33,532 nucleotides of DNA from Chara braunii (GCA_003427395.1 BFEA01000055.1:4101680-4135211), one strand, 5' to 3'. Counted from the first letter of the stretch, positions 1-9,479 are shown. The notes: generated by a model from the sequence alone, not told the origin. Numbers and translations: made by a program.

Positions 1-279
1 CCAGATGGAAAACTCTACAGACTGTCGGTTCACACCCCATCACAAGCCAGCAAAACACCCACGAAACAAAGAAAGGTCTGTCACAGCCAAAAAATACACT
101 CCAGACACGCCGCTGGCACTAGAGGCACAGCATGGCCGCGTATAACAAGGGATGGCTGAAATTAAATTTTTGGTTTTCTTTGAGAGGTTGGCAGTCTAGT
201 TTTCCTTTTTTTTCCTCTTTTCTTTTTTTTCTTGACCGTGGGATCGTTCCGTCACTGTTGCTCCAGCACTGAGTCTCTA
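1..279. other. No gene recognised (left edge)
   Basis: I see no conserved coding sequence or RNA gene here. The short open frames are low in complexity and overlap T/C-rich runs around 205-235. The segment ends at the T tract of a hairpin SINE. Confidence 0.6.
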
Positions 280-355
280 TTTTTTTTCCTTTTTTTTTTT
301 TTTGAAACAATTGAGCCACTTTCCATTATATGCTGGAAAACGGGTTCAACGTCCC
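280..355 (-). mobile_element. Hairpin SINE copy, diverged
   Basis: A T tract (280-303, the A tail of a minus-strand insertion) is followed by about 50 bp ending in the family hallmark: TGCTGGAAAACGGGTTCAAC then GTCCC at 351-355. On the minus strand the element therefore starts GGGACG and folds as a short hairpin around an ACCCG loop. The middle hairpin (GCTCC...GGAGC in better copies) is eroded. Membership rests on the shared 5' start and tail position. Confidence 0.6.
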
Positions 356-451
356 TTACATATGAGCCGCAACCATATGAGGCTGGGAAAAGCACTCCCG
401 GCCAATCCCATCCCCGACTGCAGCCAAAATTCGATGAAAATGACTCAAACC

Positions 452-598
452 CTAGCTACTACTAACCTAGCCAGAATCAATCAAAGATTACTCGAACCCT
501 AACTACCAGTACCCAACCATTAAGAAACAAGCACAATTTAAGATTACTCAAACCGTAACTACTACTAACCAACCATTAAGAACCAAGCACAATTCAAA
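452..598. repeat. 56-bp tandem repeat, about 2.5 units
   Basis: Two good units start at 485 and 541 with AGATTACTC and run through ACCATTAAGAA.CAAGCACAATT. A weaker partial unit precedes them (CTCAAACCCTAGCTACTACT from about 452). The period is 56 bp. No coding or RNA signature is visible. Confidence 0.75.
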
Positions 599-890
599 AA
601 GTTCAATGCTAATGCTACTGAGCTTCCACCTAACGAATCAGATTACTCTCCCCCAATACGTAAAAGTAATTGCTCACAATTACAATTCGTTTTAGAGACA
701 CCATCTCTGTTTTCATTTTTCCGATGTTCCAATTAGTATCCCCGGTATCCCGTAATCACGCGACAGCCATCACCAATTCCTAATTACTGAAGTTGCAATT
801 CTCCTATTAAAACCAAGCTAAGCAACCCGATTTTACAAAACCAGTTAGAGTCAAATTAAACAAACCCAGTGCACAAAGTTCAACGAACGA
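599..890. other. No gene recognised
   Basis: AT-rich sequence without a recognisable coding frame or repeat. It may hold badly decayed upstream sequence of the plus-strand LINE fragment that becomes recognisable at 907. Confidence 0.5.
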
Positions 891-906
891 AATTACAGAA
901 TACATT

Positions 907-996
907 ATGAGTCCTCTAGCCGATTTCCCAGACCCCTTTCCCCAATCAGGTATGCCACTGCTTCCAATCTCATGGTTTGCGCAAGATGTTGTTTGA
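907..996 (+). pseudogene. LINE mini-ORF remnant (DFPDP motif)
   Basis: Thirty codons, including the stop, with the block DFPDPFP followed by PISWFA. The homologous segments in LINE-B and LINE-F are about 63-77 residues, so this is the C-terminal half; the frame stays open a little upstream of the ATG. The match to the other copies is at the protein level and function is unknown. It could be a true short ORF3 of the LINE or a C-terminal extension of ORF2 reached by frameshifting. Confidence 0.5.
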
Positions 997-1154
997 ATCT
1001 ATCAATCTATCAATAATTCTTTTATGCTTGCTACCCTAAGTATGTATCAGTCTCATAAATGAAAGGAAGGTTGTTCAATCTCACTCATCTGAGTGTCCCA
1101 TCAAGGCAACAGCTTAGGAAAGAGATTGGAAGTGATTCCTGAATTTGTAGACCT

Positions 1155-1380
1155 GGCGCCCGATTAGGGTGAAGAGGCACAAAATTCTCAGTCCCTCATT
1201 TAAAAAAAAAAGGATTAGATGTTAGGCTGTGTGTCCGGCGTGTACACTCTTTGGGTGAAAATTTCAGTCCTCGATTGATTATGTCCATTTGGCGCCCCTT
1301 CAGGGTGAAGAGGCGCAGAAGTCGCCACTATTTAGTGCTAGGCATAATAGCATATCTAGCGCCCAATTGAGTGAAGAGGC
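1155..1380 (+). repeat. Triplicated LINE 3'-UTR motif (GGCGCC...GGGTGAAGAGGC)
   Basis: Copies start at 1155, 1291 and 1358, spaced 136 and 67 bp apart. Each reads (G/A)GCGCCC, then 5-6 variable bases, then (G)GGTGAAGAGGC or a near variant. CGCCC can pair with GGGTG in the first two. Single copies lie at 31263-31286 (+, LINE-F) and 1888-1912 (-, LINE-B), each roughly 100 bp after the mini-ORF. The motif is therefore part of the LINE 3' UTR and was multiplied in this copy. Confidence 0.7.
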
Positions 1381-1450
1381 AAAACTGTCCCCAGCAGTCT
1401 CGTTCCTTTCAGCTTCAATTCTAAGTTTTGTTCACTACTGATGATGTTAA

Positions 1451-1525
1451 GGGACGCTGGACCCGGTTTCCAGCAGGTGCATTATTGTTGATGTTAAGGG
1501 GAGAAAAAAAAAAAAAAAAAAAAAA
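1451..1525 (+). mobile_element. Hairpin SINE copy (plus strand)
   Basis: It starts GGGACGCTGGACCCGGTTTC and ends in 22 A residues (1504-1525). The arms GCTGGA and TCCAGC enclose the loop CCCGGTT. The second hairpin of the family is missing; its place is taken by a repeat of TGATGTTAAGGG, which also occurs immediately upstream (1442-1453), so the 3' half may be replaced or duplicated flank. Confidence 0.75.
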
Positions 1526-1572
1526 GGGCATCGCAAGTCCGACGTTCCTTACTTATTTTCGCCAATTTTATT

Positions 1573-1595
1573 TCATCATCATCATCATCATCATC
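1573..1595 (+). repeat. (CAT)n microsatellite
   Basis: About seven CAT/TCA triplets in a row between a SINE A tail and the next T tract. Confidence 0.9.
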
Positions 1596-1630
1596 ACGGT
1601 TTCTTTATTCATTTTTTCATTAATCAGTAG

Positions 1631-1783
1631 TTTTTTTTTTTTGTTTTTTTTTTTTTTTTTTTTTAAAACACCTCCTGCAGTGCTAGTGGTGCTGTTTTAA
1701 AAGCAGACACCACTAGCACCCGGGGGAGGCTCCGTCTATTGGTGGGGAGCTTCACTTGCTGGAAAACGGGTCCAGCGTCCCAT
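1631..1783 (-). mobile_element. Hairpin SINE copy with the extra 11-bp hairpin
   Basis: Minus-strand insertion: T tract 1631-1664 (interrupted once), a perfect 11-bp inverted repeat TGCTAGTGGTG (1681-1691) / CACCACTAGCA (1708-1718), then CTATTGGTGGGGAGC and GCTGGAAAACGGGTCCAGC ending in GTCCCAT at 1783. The 5' hairpin and the outer hairpin are intact; the middle one is weakened. Confidence 0.85.
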
Positions 1784-2007
1784 GGGATACAGCTTGAATC
1801 AAGAAAGCATTGACTAAGCACCCTGCCAGCATTGATTGCTCCGATCTCCGGAGATTGACTGTGCAGGTTGTTGAAAAGGGGAGAAGACCTCTTCAACCTA
1901 ACACCAGGCGCCAAATTTGTATTGTTGTAACATCTAGTCTTTCTCCCCTTAGTCCGAGTTTAAAACACCCAGTTTACTGGAAGCTTGTTCCAGTGCCCCG
2001 TACCTCG

Positions 2008-2241
2008 TCATATCTGTCCTAGCCCCTCATTCTCCACACCCCCATACCATGACAACCCCACTATAGAAAAAGGTGCGGGGGGTGAAAAATCTGGGAAGTC
2101 TGAGCGGGGTCTCAGTGGGACAGCCGGGTCTGAGAGAGTCCAATCATGAAAAGTGAGGGTGTAGTCTCTGACCAACATCTCATGTTCCTCCCCATTCCCT
2201 AGTTCCTCTCTCATTCCTCTTTTCCAAACGACCGTCGCCAT
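2008..2241 (-). CDS. LINE-B mini-ORF (DWT...DFPD motif)
   Basis: A 77-residue open frame starting 26 nt after the ORF2 stop and in a different frame from it. Visible blocks are TLTFHDWTLSDPAVPL, then DFPDFSPPAP, then LSWYGG. LINE-F has the same blocks (RLIFGDWTTCDPSIPL, DFPDPSPPPP, RSWFGY) in the same place, with many differences at third codon positions (GAT/GAC, CCG/CCA, CTG/CTA, CCA/CCT), which argues for past selection on the protein. No known domain is recognised. The frame is open back across the ORF2 stop through a run of seven G, so a frameshift product of ORF2 is an alternative to a separate ORF. Confidence 0.55.
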   Translation of the reverse strand: MATVVWKRGMREELGNGEEHEMLVRDYTLTFHDWTLSDPAVPLRPRSDFPDFSPPAPFSIVGLSWYGGVENEGLGQI

Positions 2242-2266
2242 CCTGCCCCCTTGTTCCCCCCCAAAG

Positions 2267-3595
2267 CTAGTCCATGCTGAACTTTTTGATGGTTGCTTGG
2301 ATCTCCTTTTTGGAGTTGAGAAATGTTAGCTTTTCCTTTGTCATATCCCATTTGATGGTTATTTCTGTCTGGATGTGCTGCCTGATTGAGTCTATGAAGT
2401 CCGGGCCATCCAATCGACTATCTTCCGTTTCCATTGTGCAGCGACGCCACCATATGGCCCATAAGATTGCTCTTCTCCCTATTGTGAACATGTTAGATTC
2501 GTAGTCGGTCAGTTGTTCCGGGCTCCAAGTTTCACAGAGCAGTGCTTTCCAGCTCCAGGGCCATTGTATGGATGTGCCTAGCTGGTGCCAGATTCGGTCC
2601 CACCACTTCGAGAGCCATATCGAGTCGGGGCATTGAAGAAAAATGTGTTTTATGGTCTCCCGACGTTTTCTTGAGGGGTACGCAGTGTTACAGAGTTTGC
2701 ACCATGGGAGGGCAAGTCCTTTCTGCTCTAGGTGGGTACGATCTATCAGCCAATCATTGGTTGGCAAGCACATGTGCTCGATCTGCCATTGCAGGGACGC
2801 CATCTTAGCAGGTCTGGTCTTATTGTGTCTAAACCAGTGTATTCCTACCAGAGACTCTTTTGCCACATTCAGGTGTCTCATCCATCGAGCCTCCACTCTG
2901 TCCCGCAAGTTGAGTTTTGGTCTCAACAGCCGGTAAGCGGCTTTAGCCGTCAGAGAATGCAGGTACTTTTGATGTGAGGTTCTCCACGGGTTGGGTGTTG
3001 TCCAGGTTAATGTGTCCGGGTCGCAGGCCAGGCGGGAGATCGGGATGTTTGATTGGTAGGCTATCCATTCATCCCCTTCTTTCAACAATCTTATTCTGAA
3101 AATTGTCGATGGTGGAAACCAACGGTCCTCTGGCGGGCAGGTCCTGGTCAGATGGTGATTACTTTGCAGGTTAAAGCAGTTGACCATCACCTCCCCATCA
3201 GGATGTATAATTGTGATGTTTCCTACCTTGTCCTTCTGTTCCCGGATAGCGACCCAATCCCCCTCTTTTAGTTGTGGGCCCTTTCGCAGTATCCGAACCC
3301 AGTCTAGGGGGACTGCGTCTATTATTGTTTCAAGTGCTTCCCCGGGGTTATGGCAGTATCTCAGTTTCGATCTGAGGTGCGTTTTTGTGACCCAGTCGCC
3401 CCGTTCTTGATCCCAGATATCCCCTATTCTGAGGACCCCGTTTTTGGTCCACCCTTGCCACGGGTTTTGGGAACAGAGGAAAACAGTCCCCCGGGGGTTG
3501 GTGAGCCATCGATTTCCAAATAGAGGCTGCCTATAGACTTCTTCCCACCTTGTGGGAGGGGTCTTGTCAAGGGAGAGGGAGCTTACGTCAGGTTT
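2267..3595 (-). pseudogene. LINE-B ORF2, C-terminal 443 codons (zf-RVT-like domain)
   Basis: The longest open coding stretch in the window: the frame is open from about 3595 to the stop at 2267, although the first in-frame start codon lies only near 3190. It shows WEEVYRQPLFGNRWLTNP, GDWV repeats, AAYRLLRPKLNLRDRVEARW, LQWQIEHMCLPTNDWL, then a zinc knuckle: C-x2-C (WCKLC) followed by H-x4-C (HIFLQC), WWDRIW, and a basic C-terminus. This order fits the C-terminal region of LINE ORF2 proteins carrying a zf-RVT domain. It lacks the catalytic parts, so it is a fragment and not a gene. Nucleic-acid binding by the knuckle is known for the family; activity here is not expected. Confidence 0.85.
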
Positions 3596-3598
3596 TCA

Positions 3599-4195
3599 TT
3601 AGGTGGACCCAGAAGGGGTCATTCCTTAGATCCCTTCTCGCTGCTTGGCGGTCCGTTTCGCCGGTTCGGGTGGAGGATCGAGGGATAGGCCAGTAGCGGT
3701 CTTCAATCCACATTGTGGGATCTGTTCCGGCTGGGACGGTTGGGGCCAATCTTGCAATTTGTTCCAGCGCCAGGGTTCGTCATGGAGCTTGAGGGTTTAG
3801 GAGGAGGGACTTCATCCATTGGATTGCAAGGGCCATCACTTGGGTGCACGGGTCTATAATGCCCAGCCCTCCTTTGGATTTTGGCTGAATCACTGATTAT
3901 CAGGCCACCCGACTAATGGCGTTCTGACACTCATGATTCCCCCTCCATAAGTACGTCGCCACCTGTCGCCGCAAGGAACAAAGGCCCTTTTTGCTGAGTG
4001 CCCACAGGGCTGACCGGTACCACAGTGCTGCCAGGATCACGTTGTTTATAACCGGTGAACGACCAAATAGTGAAGTGTGTCTGTCTTTCCACTGGGATAA
4101 CTTCATGATCACTGGATTGATGATCCACTCGTCGTTGGTTGTGGGCCTTCCTTCTGCTGACATGGATACCCCCAGCACTCGTCATCAGTAGTTAT
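3599..4195 (-). pseudogene. LINE-B ORF2, post-palm segment (frameshifted)
   Basis: Upstream part of the same ORF2, in other frames. LGVSMSAEGR, SQWKDRHTSLFGRSPVINN, LAALWYRSALWAL and ATYLWRGNHE lie within 3900-4190. WIEDRYWPIPRSSTR and AARRDLRNDPFWVHL follow at about 3600-3720. The TYLWRGN motif is typical of LINE reverse transcriptases just after the thumb. At least one frameshift, near 3598, separates it from the long open stretch. Sequence upstream of about 4195 no longer resembles a LINE. Confidence 0.8.
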
Positions 4196-4779
4196 CTCTG
4201 TGTTGGTGGTTATATTCCCATCTCCCAGATAGGCTATGGTCTAGTTTGTAGGTAGATTGGTTAGGAAGGGAGTGCTACTCCGCAGGGGTAACACAAGGTG
4301 GGAGGTGATTGCCCTCCAGGGAGTAGATGCAGACGATGGGAGCTGACCTGGGCTGGGGCTGGGAGATATGTATGGGGGCGCATTATCTCCTGGCGGAGGC
4401 AGACTAGGTCAGAGTGTTAGTTTTGAGGTACACCTTTTAGGGGAACTGGTTACCTCAAGGTAGAAGGGAATGGGAAGGTTCTCTCTCTCGTTGGGGCTGA
4501 TAGGAACTTCATGCTGATAGCGGGGTTGGGCTCAGCGGAGGCAGCGAGAGGAGAAGAGGAAATGAGGGGAGAGGAGGAGAATACATGGAAGAAGGGGAGG
4601 GGTGGAAAGAAATAAGCATCAGCGTCGTCGTCATTATCCATCACCTTTGTGATCTTCTAAGGGTACTCGTCAAATTTCGTCTTCAGAAAGTTTTGCTGAT
4701 CAGGATTCTGATATTATCAGTTCCTTGATTTCTGGTTGGCATTCTAGATTAGCTAATTTCCTAATTGAGTCTTCTTGTG
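4196..4779. other. No gene recognised
   Basis: Contains a purine-rich stretch around 4480-4610. No conserved coding block, tRNA or repeat was recognised; small open frames have no visible domain. Confidence 0.5.
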
Positions 4780-5020
4780 TAATGGCCAGGTTGAGTTGCC
4801 ACCAGAAAGACGCTAGCCGGTGCTGGGGCAGTGCCCTGTAACCTGCTTGTGTAGGAGCTTGAGGCTTTGTATAGAGGTCTGGAATTGCCGAGGGAGGAAG
4901 GCAATCTGCAAACTTGACTAATGGCTACAATCTGGCCGACGATGGTCGGAGCTGGGGTGGGTAGCGCTGCCCTGTAACCGAGGCAGATTGGGGTGTGAGA
5001 CCGGGAAGAGGCCTGATTGG
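4780..5020 (-). repeat. Dimeric repeat family R2, minus strand
   Basis: Two diverged modules in tandem. Read on the minus strand each has (G)GTTACAGGGCA...GCCCCAGCACCGGCTAGCGTC or close variants (about 4930-5010 and 4795-4900), with CTATACAAAGCCTC upstream in the second. The same modules occur on the plus strand at 10646-10735, 11133-11232 and 31700-31880. Copies there hold a small hairpin GCCAG...CTGGC. Class is unknown: no A tail, no tRNA boxes. Confidence 0.65.
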
Positions 5021-5228
5021 TGCACAGCATGGGCTCAATTGTGATTGGTTGTTTGGAATGGATACAGGAAATTAGGGATAGGATAGTAATTCAGTGCTGA
5101 GTAGACAATCTTTCTGATTAGTCATCATCTAGCTCTATTTCATGACCTCAATCACCCACGCTGACATCCTAAATCATCCAAAATGATCCTAAATCATCAA
5201 TTGTCAATCATCAATGTTCCCATTATAA

Positions 5229-5320
5229 GGGACACTGGGCCCGGTTCCCAGCACGTGATGCTCCTCACGAATAGATTGGAGCAAATTAAAAAGTGAAAAA
5301 AAAAAAAAAAAAAAAAAAAA
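5229..5320 (+). mobile_element. Hairpin SINE copy (minimal type, plus strand)
   Basis: Starts GGGACACTGGGCCCGGTTCC, continues CAGCACGTGATGCTCCTCAC and GAATAGATTGGAGC, and ends in 25 A (5296-5320). The first hairpin pairs CTGGG with CCCAG, whereas other copies pair CTGGA/TCCAG. The second hairpin pairs GCTCC with GGAGC. This is a clean 65-70 bp body plus tail, and it defines the minimal form. Confidence 0.85.
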
Positions 5321-6558
5321 GAATACATAATCTACACAATGAATTGCTAAAGTAACAGCCATTCTCGTAACTAGGTAAATTCCCAACACCACAAAATAGC
5401 GAAGATAGCTAATTCCAGCGCCACAATTTTACGAATTCTACAGAAGGATATCCACGGTCATTGAACAATCATCTTGTCTTATTCGGCGGTCCCAGCGAAA
5501 AAGGGGAGGGGCAGTCACCCCTTCACCAAGTGATAGAGCCAGGTATCTGTAAGTGTACTTGCCAATCCTCATCCTTGAAGCTTCCCGCCGCAGCTCCACT
5601 GCTGCATACCTCCCCACGAGTACAACAATTGAGGAAACACGCAGCAATCAACGTGTCCATCTTCTGCAGTCAATAAGTTTCCGTATCTATAATCAGTGGG
5701 CAAAGCCCCTGACTAGGTGATAATTCTGGTATGAGGCGACACTCAGATCCCGCCCGGCCAACCACCTCACTTCTGTCCCCATCCAACCATGATCAGCACA
5801 GGATTGCCGACCTAAGTCGACCGAGACCGGGCTATGGCAGGGGCATGGCTGTGCCCCCCCAAGGCGATACCCCCCAACGCCCTCGTGCCCATCTTCCCTT
5901 CTCACCTCCGCCACCCCCGACTACAAGTTCGGGCTATGCGCGCTCCCCCGTAGCCCAAGCGCCGCCAGGAGCGACGCGCTATCGCTTTTTTTTTTTTGCC
6001 TTTTCTTGCGAGTGGTGCCCCACTCCACTTGCTCTGGAGGGAGATCCCACTAGCCATGTATGTCGATTAGTGTGACGGGTGTTGGACGGGTGGGGGACAG
6101 GTGGGTGGCAGCGTGAAATAGGGAAAATTAACGCAAAAAAACATTTCATGACCAAACAAATGAAGAAAAAACTGCTAAAAAAGAAAAGAAAGTGCTCTTC
6201 TCACAGATGGTGTCTGCTCCAGGCGGGGTGTCAGATGTCAGGGTATGATTCACTGACCATGGCTGTTGCAGCCAAGACGACTGCAAGTGAGTGGGCACAC
6301 GAACCATATTCATTGACAATAGCTTGAGGCTTCCTTGAAATAGGCCGCAGTGCATGCTGTTTGGTTGTTCTGACAGAAATTGTCTTTGGCAAAGGAGGGC
6401 AAGAGTAACTCCATAAACCATTTGCTGTAGGTGAGGGGATCGAACCGACCTCCCAAACCACAATCAATTTCCAGCGATGAAGCCATTCGTCTTTGCCTTC
6501 GCCGTGAGTGAAATGTGTGTGATTTCACAAACCAAAAAACTTGGTTGTGATTTCACGC
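5321..6558. other. No gene recognised
   Basis: Unassigned sequence: GC-rich around 5700-5970, a T run at 5985-5996 and an A-rich patch at 6130-6190. Open frames here are short, overlap on both strands and show no domain. A B-box-like sequence on the minus strand near 6430 is discussed among the rejected items. Confidence 0.5.
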
Positions 6559-7440
6559 TTTTTTTTTTTCTTTTTTTTTTTTAAGACTTTAAAGTCTCTT
6601 TAATAGGGCCCAGTGCCCAAGGCAACATACGACAAATGAACAAGTTCCATGTTCAGGGGCCGCAAGGTCTCCAGTCCTTCTCTGTGAGGTGGAGCCCCTC
6701 CCCTGTAGCCAACGGCAAAGAAACAAGAGGAAATACAAAGTTCCCGGTTTTAACTACAAATGATAGAAATCTGAAGTAGTTCCCACAAAAATTATACCGC
6801 CTGAAATTACAACACCTACAAGACAACTGTGAAAAAACAAAGAGAATGGAGGTTCAACACCTACTATACCTCAATTCAGGACCAAGAGAAATATGCTAAT
6901 AAGGCAATATCTACAATATTGCCTACAATGTTATCACTAGAGCAAAAGAAACTATCTGTCCCACAAACATTATTACAGTAAAAGTCACCAAAAAGATCAC
7001 CACGAAAGGATCACCACAGAGAAAGCGCGAGTAATGATCTGCTGTCGAGTCCCATTGTGATTCATCTTTATTATGCTGATGTCTGCAAGAAGGGTCCAAA
7101 CCGGAAGTCTCCAGTGCACGTATCAATGGAGACCAAAGAGGGGCAAGCCGCCCAGTGCTTCTGAAACCATAGCACCCCGGCACGCAGGCTCACCGGATTT
7201 CCAAGTCGCTGTTTCCAATCCAAGTACTAGATGATGTGGCGCAAATCCTTTTTAATCCTATTAATCACTTGCTGAGACGAAGGCATTTCGTTGGACGGTG
7301 ACACTCCATTCCTCTATCTCCATAGGTGCCAAAGCACCGTGGCGCTGACTGATTCATAGACATACGCCCGGAACTTGGAGAGCGTCAATACCACTGTTCC
7401 AAGTAATATGGATGCAGTTGACCACACGGCGACGTCAACA
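6559..7440 (-). mobile_element. LINE-C: 3' end of a minus-strand LINE
   Basis: A T tract (6559-6582) marks the A tail. Next to it lies the terminal motif shared with other LINE ends (6606-6623, GCCTTGGGCACTGGGCCC on the minus strand). At 7200-7440, minus-strand translation gives SATVLWHLWR, a stop, then RNGV, followed by VINRIKKDLRHII. This resembles the segment after the zinc knuckle in LINE ORF2 proteins. Between lie about 550 bp of 3' UTR without a clear frame. A perfect 14-bp palindrome AGACTTTAAAGTCT (6584-6597) sits between tail and terminal motif. The fragment is 5'-truncated and dead. Confidence 0.6.
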
Positions 7441-7592
7441 AAAATTAGAAACGGGCGCCTCGCGCCCAACGCCTCGGCCAGCTTACGCAGCGCTGCGGTA
7501 GTGCAGCGTTAAAAAAAAAAAAAAAGAAGCTGGCTGTTGCTACAGACTGCACACACAAAGTCGTGAACAGACTAAACCAATGAATCGCTTCC

Positions 7593-7743
7593 TTTTTTTT
7601 TTTTTTTTTTTTTTTGGCAAACATCGACAACAGGGCATAGAGGGAGTGCTGATAAGAGCAGACACTCCCTCTACAGTCCCGTATTTGGATGGCTCCGTTC
7701 CATTGGTGGGGACTGCACCTGCTGGAAACCAGGTCCAGCGTCC
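7593..7743 (-). mobile_element. Hairpin SINE copy with a re-paired extra hairpin
   Basis: T tract 7593-7615, then a perfect 10-bp inverted repeat AGAGGGAGTG (7639-7648) / CACTCCCTCT (7663-7672) with an inner CTG/CAG around ATAAGAG. Then CATTGGTGGGGACTGCACCT and GCTGGAAACCAGGTCCAGC ending at GTCC (7740-7743). The stem differs in sequence from the copy at 1681-1718 yet remains fully paired. Confidence 0.85.
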
Positions 7744-8059
7744 GTTGACATAATATACCCGAGCCTGAAACAGATGAGTGACTTGAGTTGTATGCAGAAC
7801 ACGTAGTTATGTCATATGTTAGCGGATCTTGTGTCTCCGTGGCTGGTGTACCCTTTGACAGGGAGGTACCGTGACATGCACTGATCCTGATTTGCCATTG
7901 CCCGTTAGCACCCGGGGATGTTACATGCTGCGCCTGCACACGGGCCCCATTTTGAGGGGCCCGATGGTTGCTGAGGGCCCCACAGGCCGCATGCCCATCA
8001 GACATGCGCCCTGGAGGCCCATGGCGGCCCCAAGGCCACAGATTTCAAATATAGGCGGC

Positions 8060-8060
<1 letters not shown>
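7744..8060. other. No gene recognised; one strong hairpin
   Basis: Unassigned GC-rich sequence. The only structure is a perfect hairpin CGGGCCCC (7941-7948), loop ATTTTGA, GGGGCCCG (7956-7963). A long minus-strand open frame runs through here but overlaps the SINE and its T tract, so I treat it as spurious. Confidence 0.5.

Positions 8061-8061
<1 letters not shown>

Positions 8062-8104
<43 letters not shown>
8062..8104 (+). repeat. (TTTA)n microsatellite
   Basis: About ten uninterrupted TTTA/ATTT units. Confidence 0.95.
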
Positions 8105-9479
8105 CCTGTTGTCCTATTCTCTGTCTGTGCAGACGTCGTTTCGGACTTGCAGGCCCCAAGGCAACGCCTTGGGCCAGGGACACAGGAACGAGGTCGTTTT
8201 CAGGCCAGGCACATTCTGGCGCCATGCTGCATCAGTAGCACGGTCTGGATACCCGGTAGGGGCCCAGACCGAGTAGGCCGTTTTGAGGCCAGCACCAGGC
8301 AGGCCCAACCGCGCCCAGCACTACATATAGCTGGGCAGCAGCTGGACAGGAGACAGTTCGGGTAGCTCACTTCTGGAGCGACACGCTGCTGGATCGGCAC
8401 TGCATCTCAGGACTGCGCTAGGGATTAGAGGTAGTGGTGTAGGTGGGAGAGGGCGGAGGCCATACCTGCAGACGGCGGACTTACCTGGCGCCAAAGCCGG
8501 GACTCTGCGCGCGACCTGCACAGGACAACGACAACACGATGGTCAGTGGGCAGCGGCATTCCTGCGGGTGAGACAGTAGGGAAGACAGCATCTTCTTCTT
8601 CCTTCGTCTCCCCTCCATCTCATCTCTCTCCTCCCTACTTCCTCTTCTTCTTCTTACCTTCCTCTTCTTCAGATACGAGAGTGAGAGAGGTCACAGGTAG
8701 AGGATACAGGCAGAGGTTACTGTGGGCATTGTGCCCAGGATCTAATTCGACATTTCTGAGGCAGACATTGGTTGGGCATCGGCAAGGGACTATTTTTGGA
8801 CTTCGCTATTGCGATCCTGGTCTTCTCCCTCGCCTCCATCTTTGTCTCTCCTCTCCCCCCATCTCTCATCTGTGGCATCTCCCCATGTGCGTGTACAAGG
8901 AGGGACCTTTCTTCTTTGTGTGAGGTCCCTCCTCCTCCTCTCACATGTGTGATGTATGATGGGATGTCGTGTCAGTCCCGGTCAGGTCAGGACTTAGCTC
9001 AAAGTCTTCCGCTGCGCTATTTGTGCCATTTTGTATGTATCACGGTGTACATTGCCTGTTGATATTTCACTAACATTGCATTGTCCATTCAGTCCTCTTC
9101 ATCACATTGCGGATCCTTGGTTGTGCATACATTGCCCAACTGGGCATGTATAAGTTAGCCCTGTACGTCACCACCCAAAAGACGTACATCAGCGGTTGCA
9201 ACAGAATGGAAGTCTGTGGCTAGATGTTGTGGATGCCATTACAGCTGGCCTCATGAAATAGTCTCTCGTCTTCTCCCCTCTCTTGGTCTTAAGAGGTCAT
9301 GTCACTCTTGTTGCGTCTCTTCGCCTGCCGTGTTCGTAAGCAGCAACCTTCGTGCTGGCTTTCTCAGCAATCCTCCCTCAAGACGGGGCTTTTCCACTTC
9401 GGGGAATCATTCTGCAGTGTATCACTGCGCTGTTGCCGTCTCGTGATCCCTGAGTTTCCACCTCGCTTGGTCCCTTGCT
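8105..9479. other. No gene recognised; hairpin and pyrimidine tracts
   Basis: A perfect hairpin CCCAAGGC-AAC-GCCTTGGG lies at 8155-8173. Pyrimidine-rich stretches occur at 8590-8670 and 8830-8880. Open frames on both strands are low-complexity and carry no motif I recognise. The right end may include extra 3' sequence of LINE-D. Confidence 0.45.

Larger units (their letters stand above)
907..1400 (+). mobile_element. LINE-A: 3' end of a plus-strand LINE
   Basis: An open stretch from ATG 907 to TGA 994-996 encodes a peptide containing DFPDPFPQSG and ISWFAQ. This matches the mini-ORF found after ORF2 in LINE-B (DFPDFSPPAP, SWYGG) and LINE-F (DFPDPSPPPP, SWFGY). Downstream lie three copies of the 3'-UTR motif GGCGCC...GGGTGAAGAGGC at 1155, 1291 and 1358. 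The other LINEs carry this motif once, about 100 bp past the mini-ORF. ORF2 itself is not recognisable upstream, so this is a decayed terminal fragment. Confidence 0.65.
1784..4195 (-). mobile_element. LINE-B: 5'-truncated minus-strand LINE
   Basis: Read on the minus strand it holds the last part of ORF2 (4195 to 2267), a mini-ORF (2241-2008) and a 3' UTR with the GGCGCC motif (1912-1888). The left end abuts a hairpin SINE at 1783, so its own A tail is not visible. Homology starts near 4195 at the LGV segment after the reverse-transcriptase palm. Palm and endonuclease are absent, as in a typical 5' truncation. Confidence 0.85.

Noticed and set aside
452-598. Telomere-like CCCTAA sequence
   Set aside because: Only isolated AACCCTAAC matches within a 56-bp tandem repeat; no array of telomeric units.
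1155-1178. LTR-retrotransposon primer binding site (TGGCGCCCGA...)
   Set aside because: The motif recurs as part of LINE 3' UTRs after the mini-ORF, and no LTRs or gag-pol coding sequence are nearby.
6400-6480. Possible minus-strand tRNA or SINE (GGTTCGATCCC B box, TGGCTTCATCGCTGG A-box-like)
   Set aside because: The T stem and acceptor do not pair and no body or tail is visible; box matches alone are weak.
7445-8005. 186-codon minus-strand open frame
   Set aside because: It runs through a SINE, its T tract (poly-Lys) and a second A run; it shows no domain and no codon pattern.
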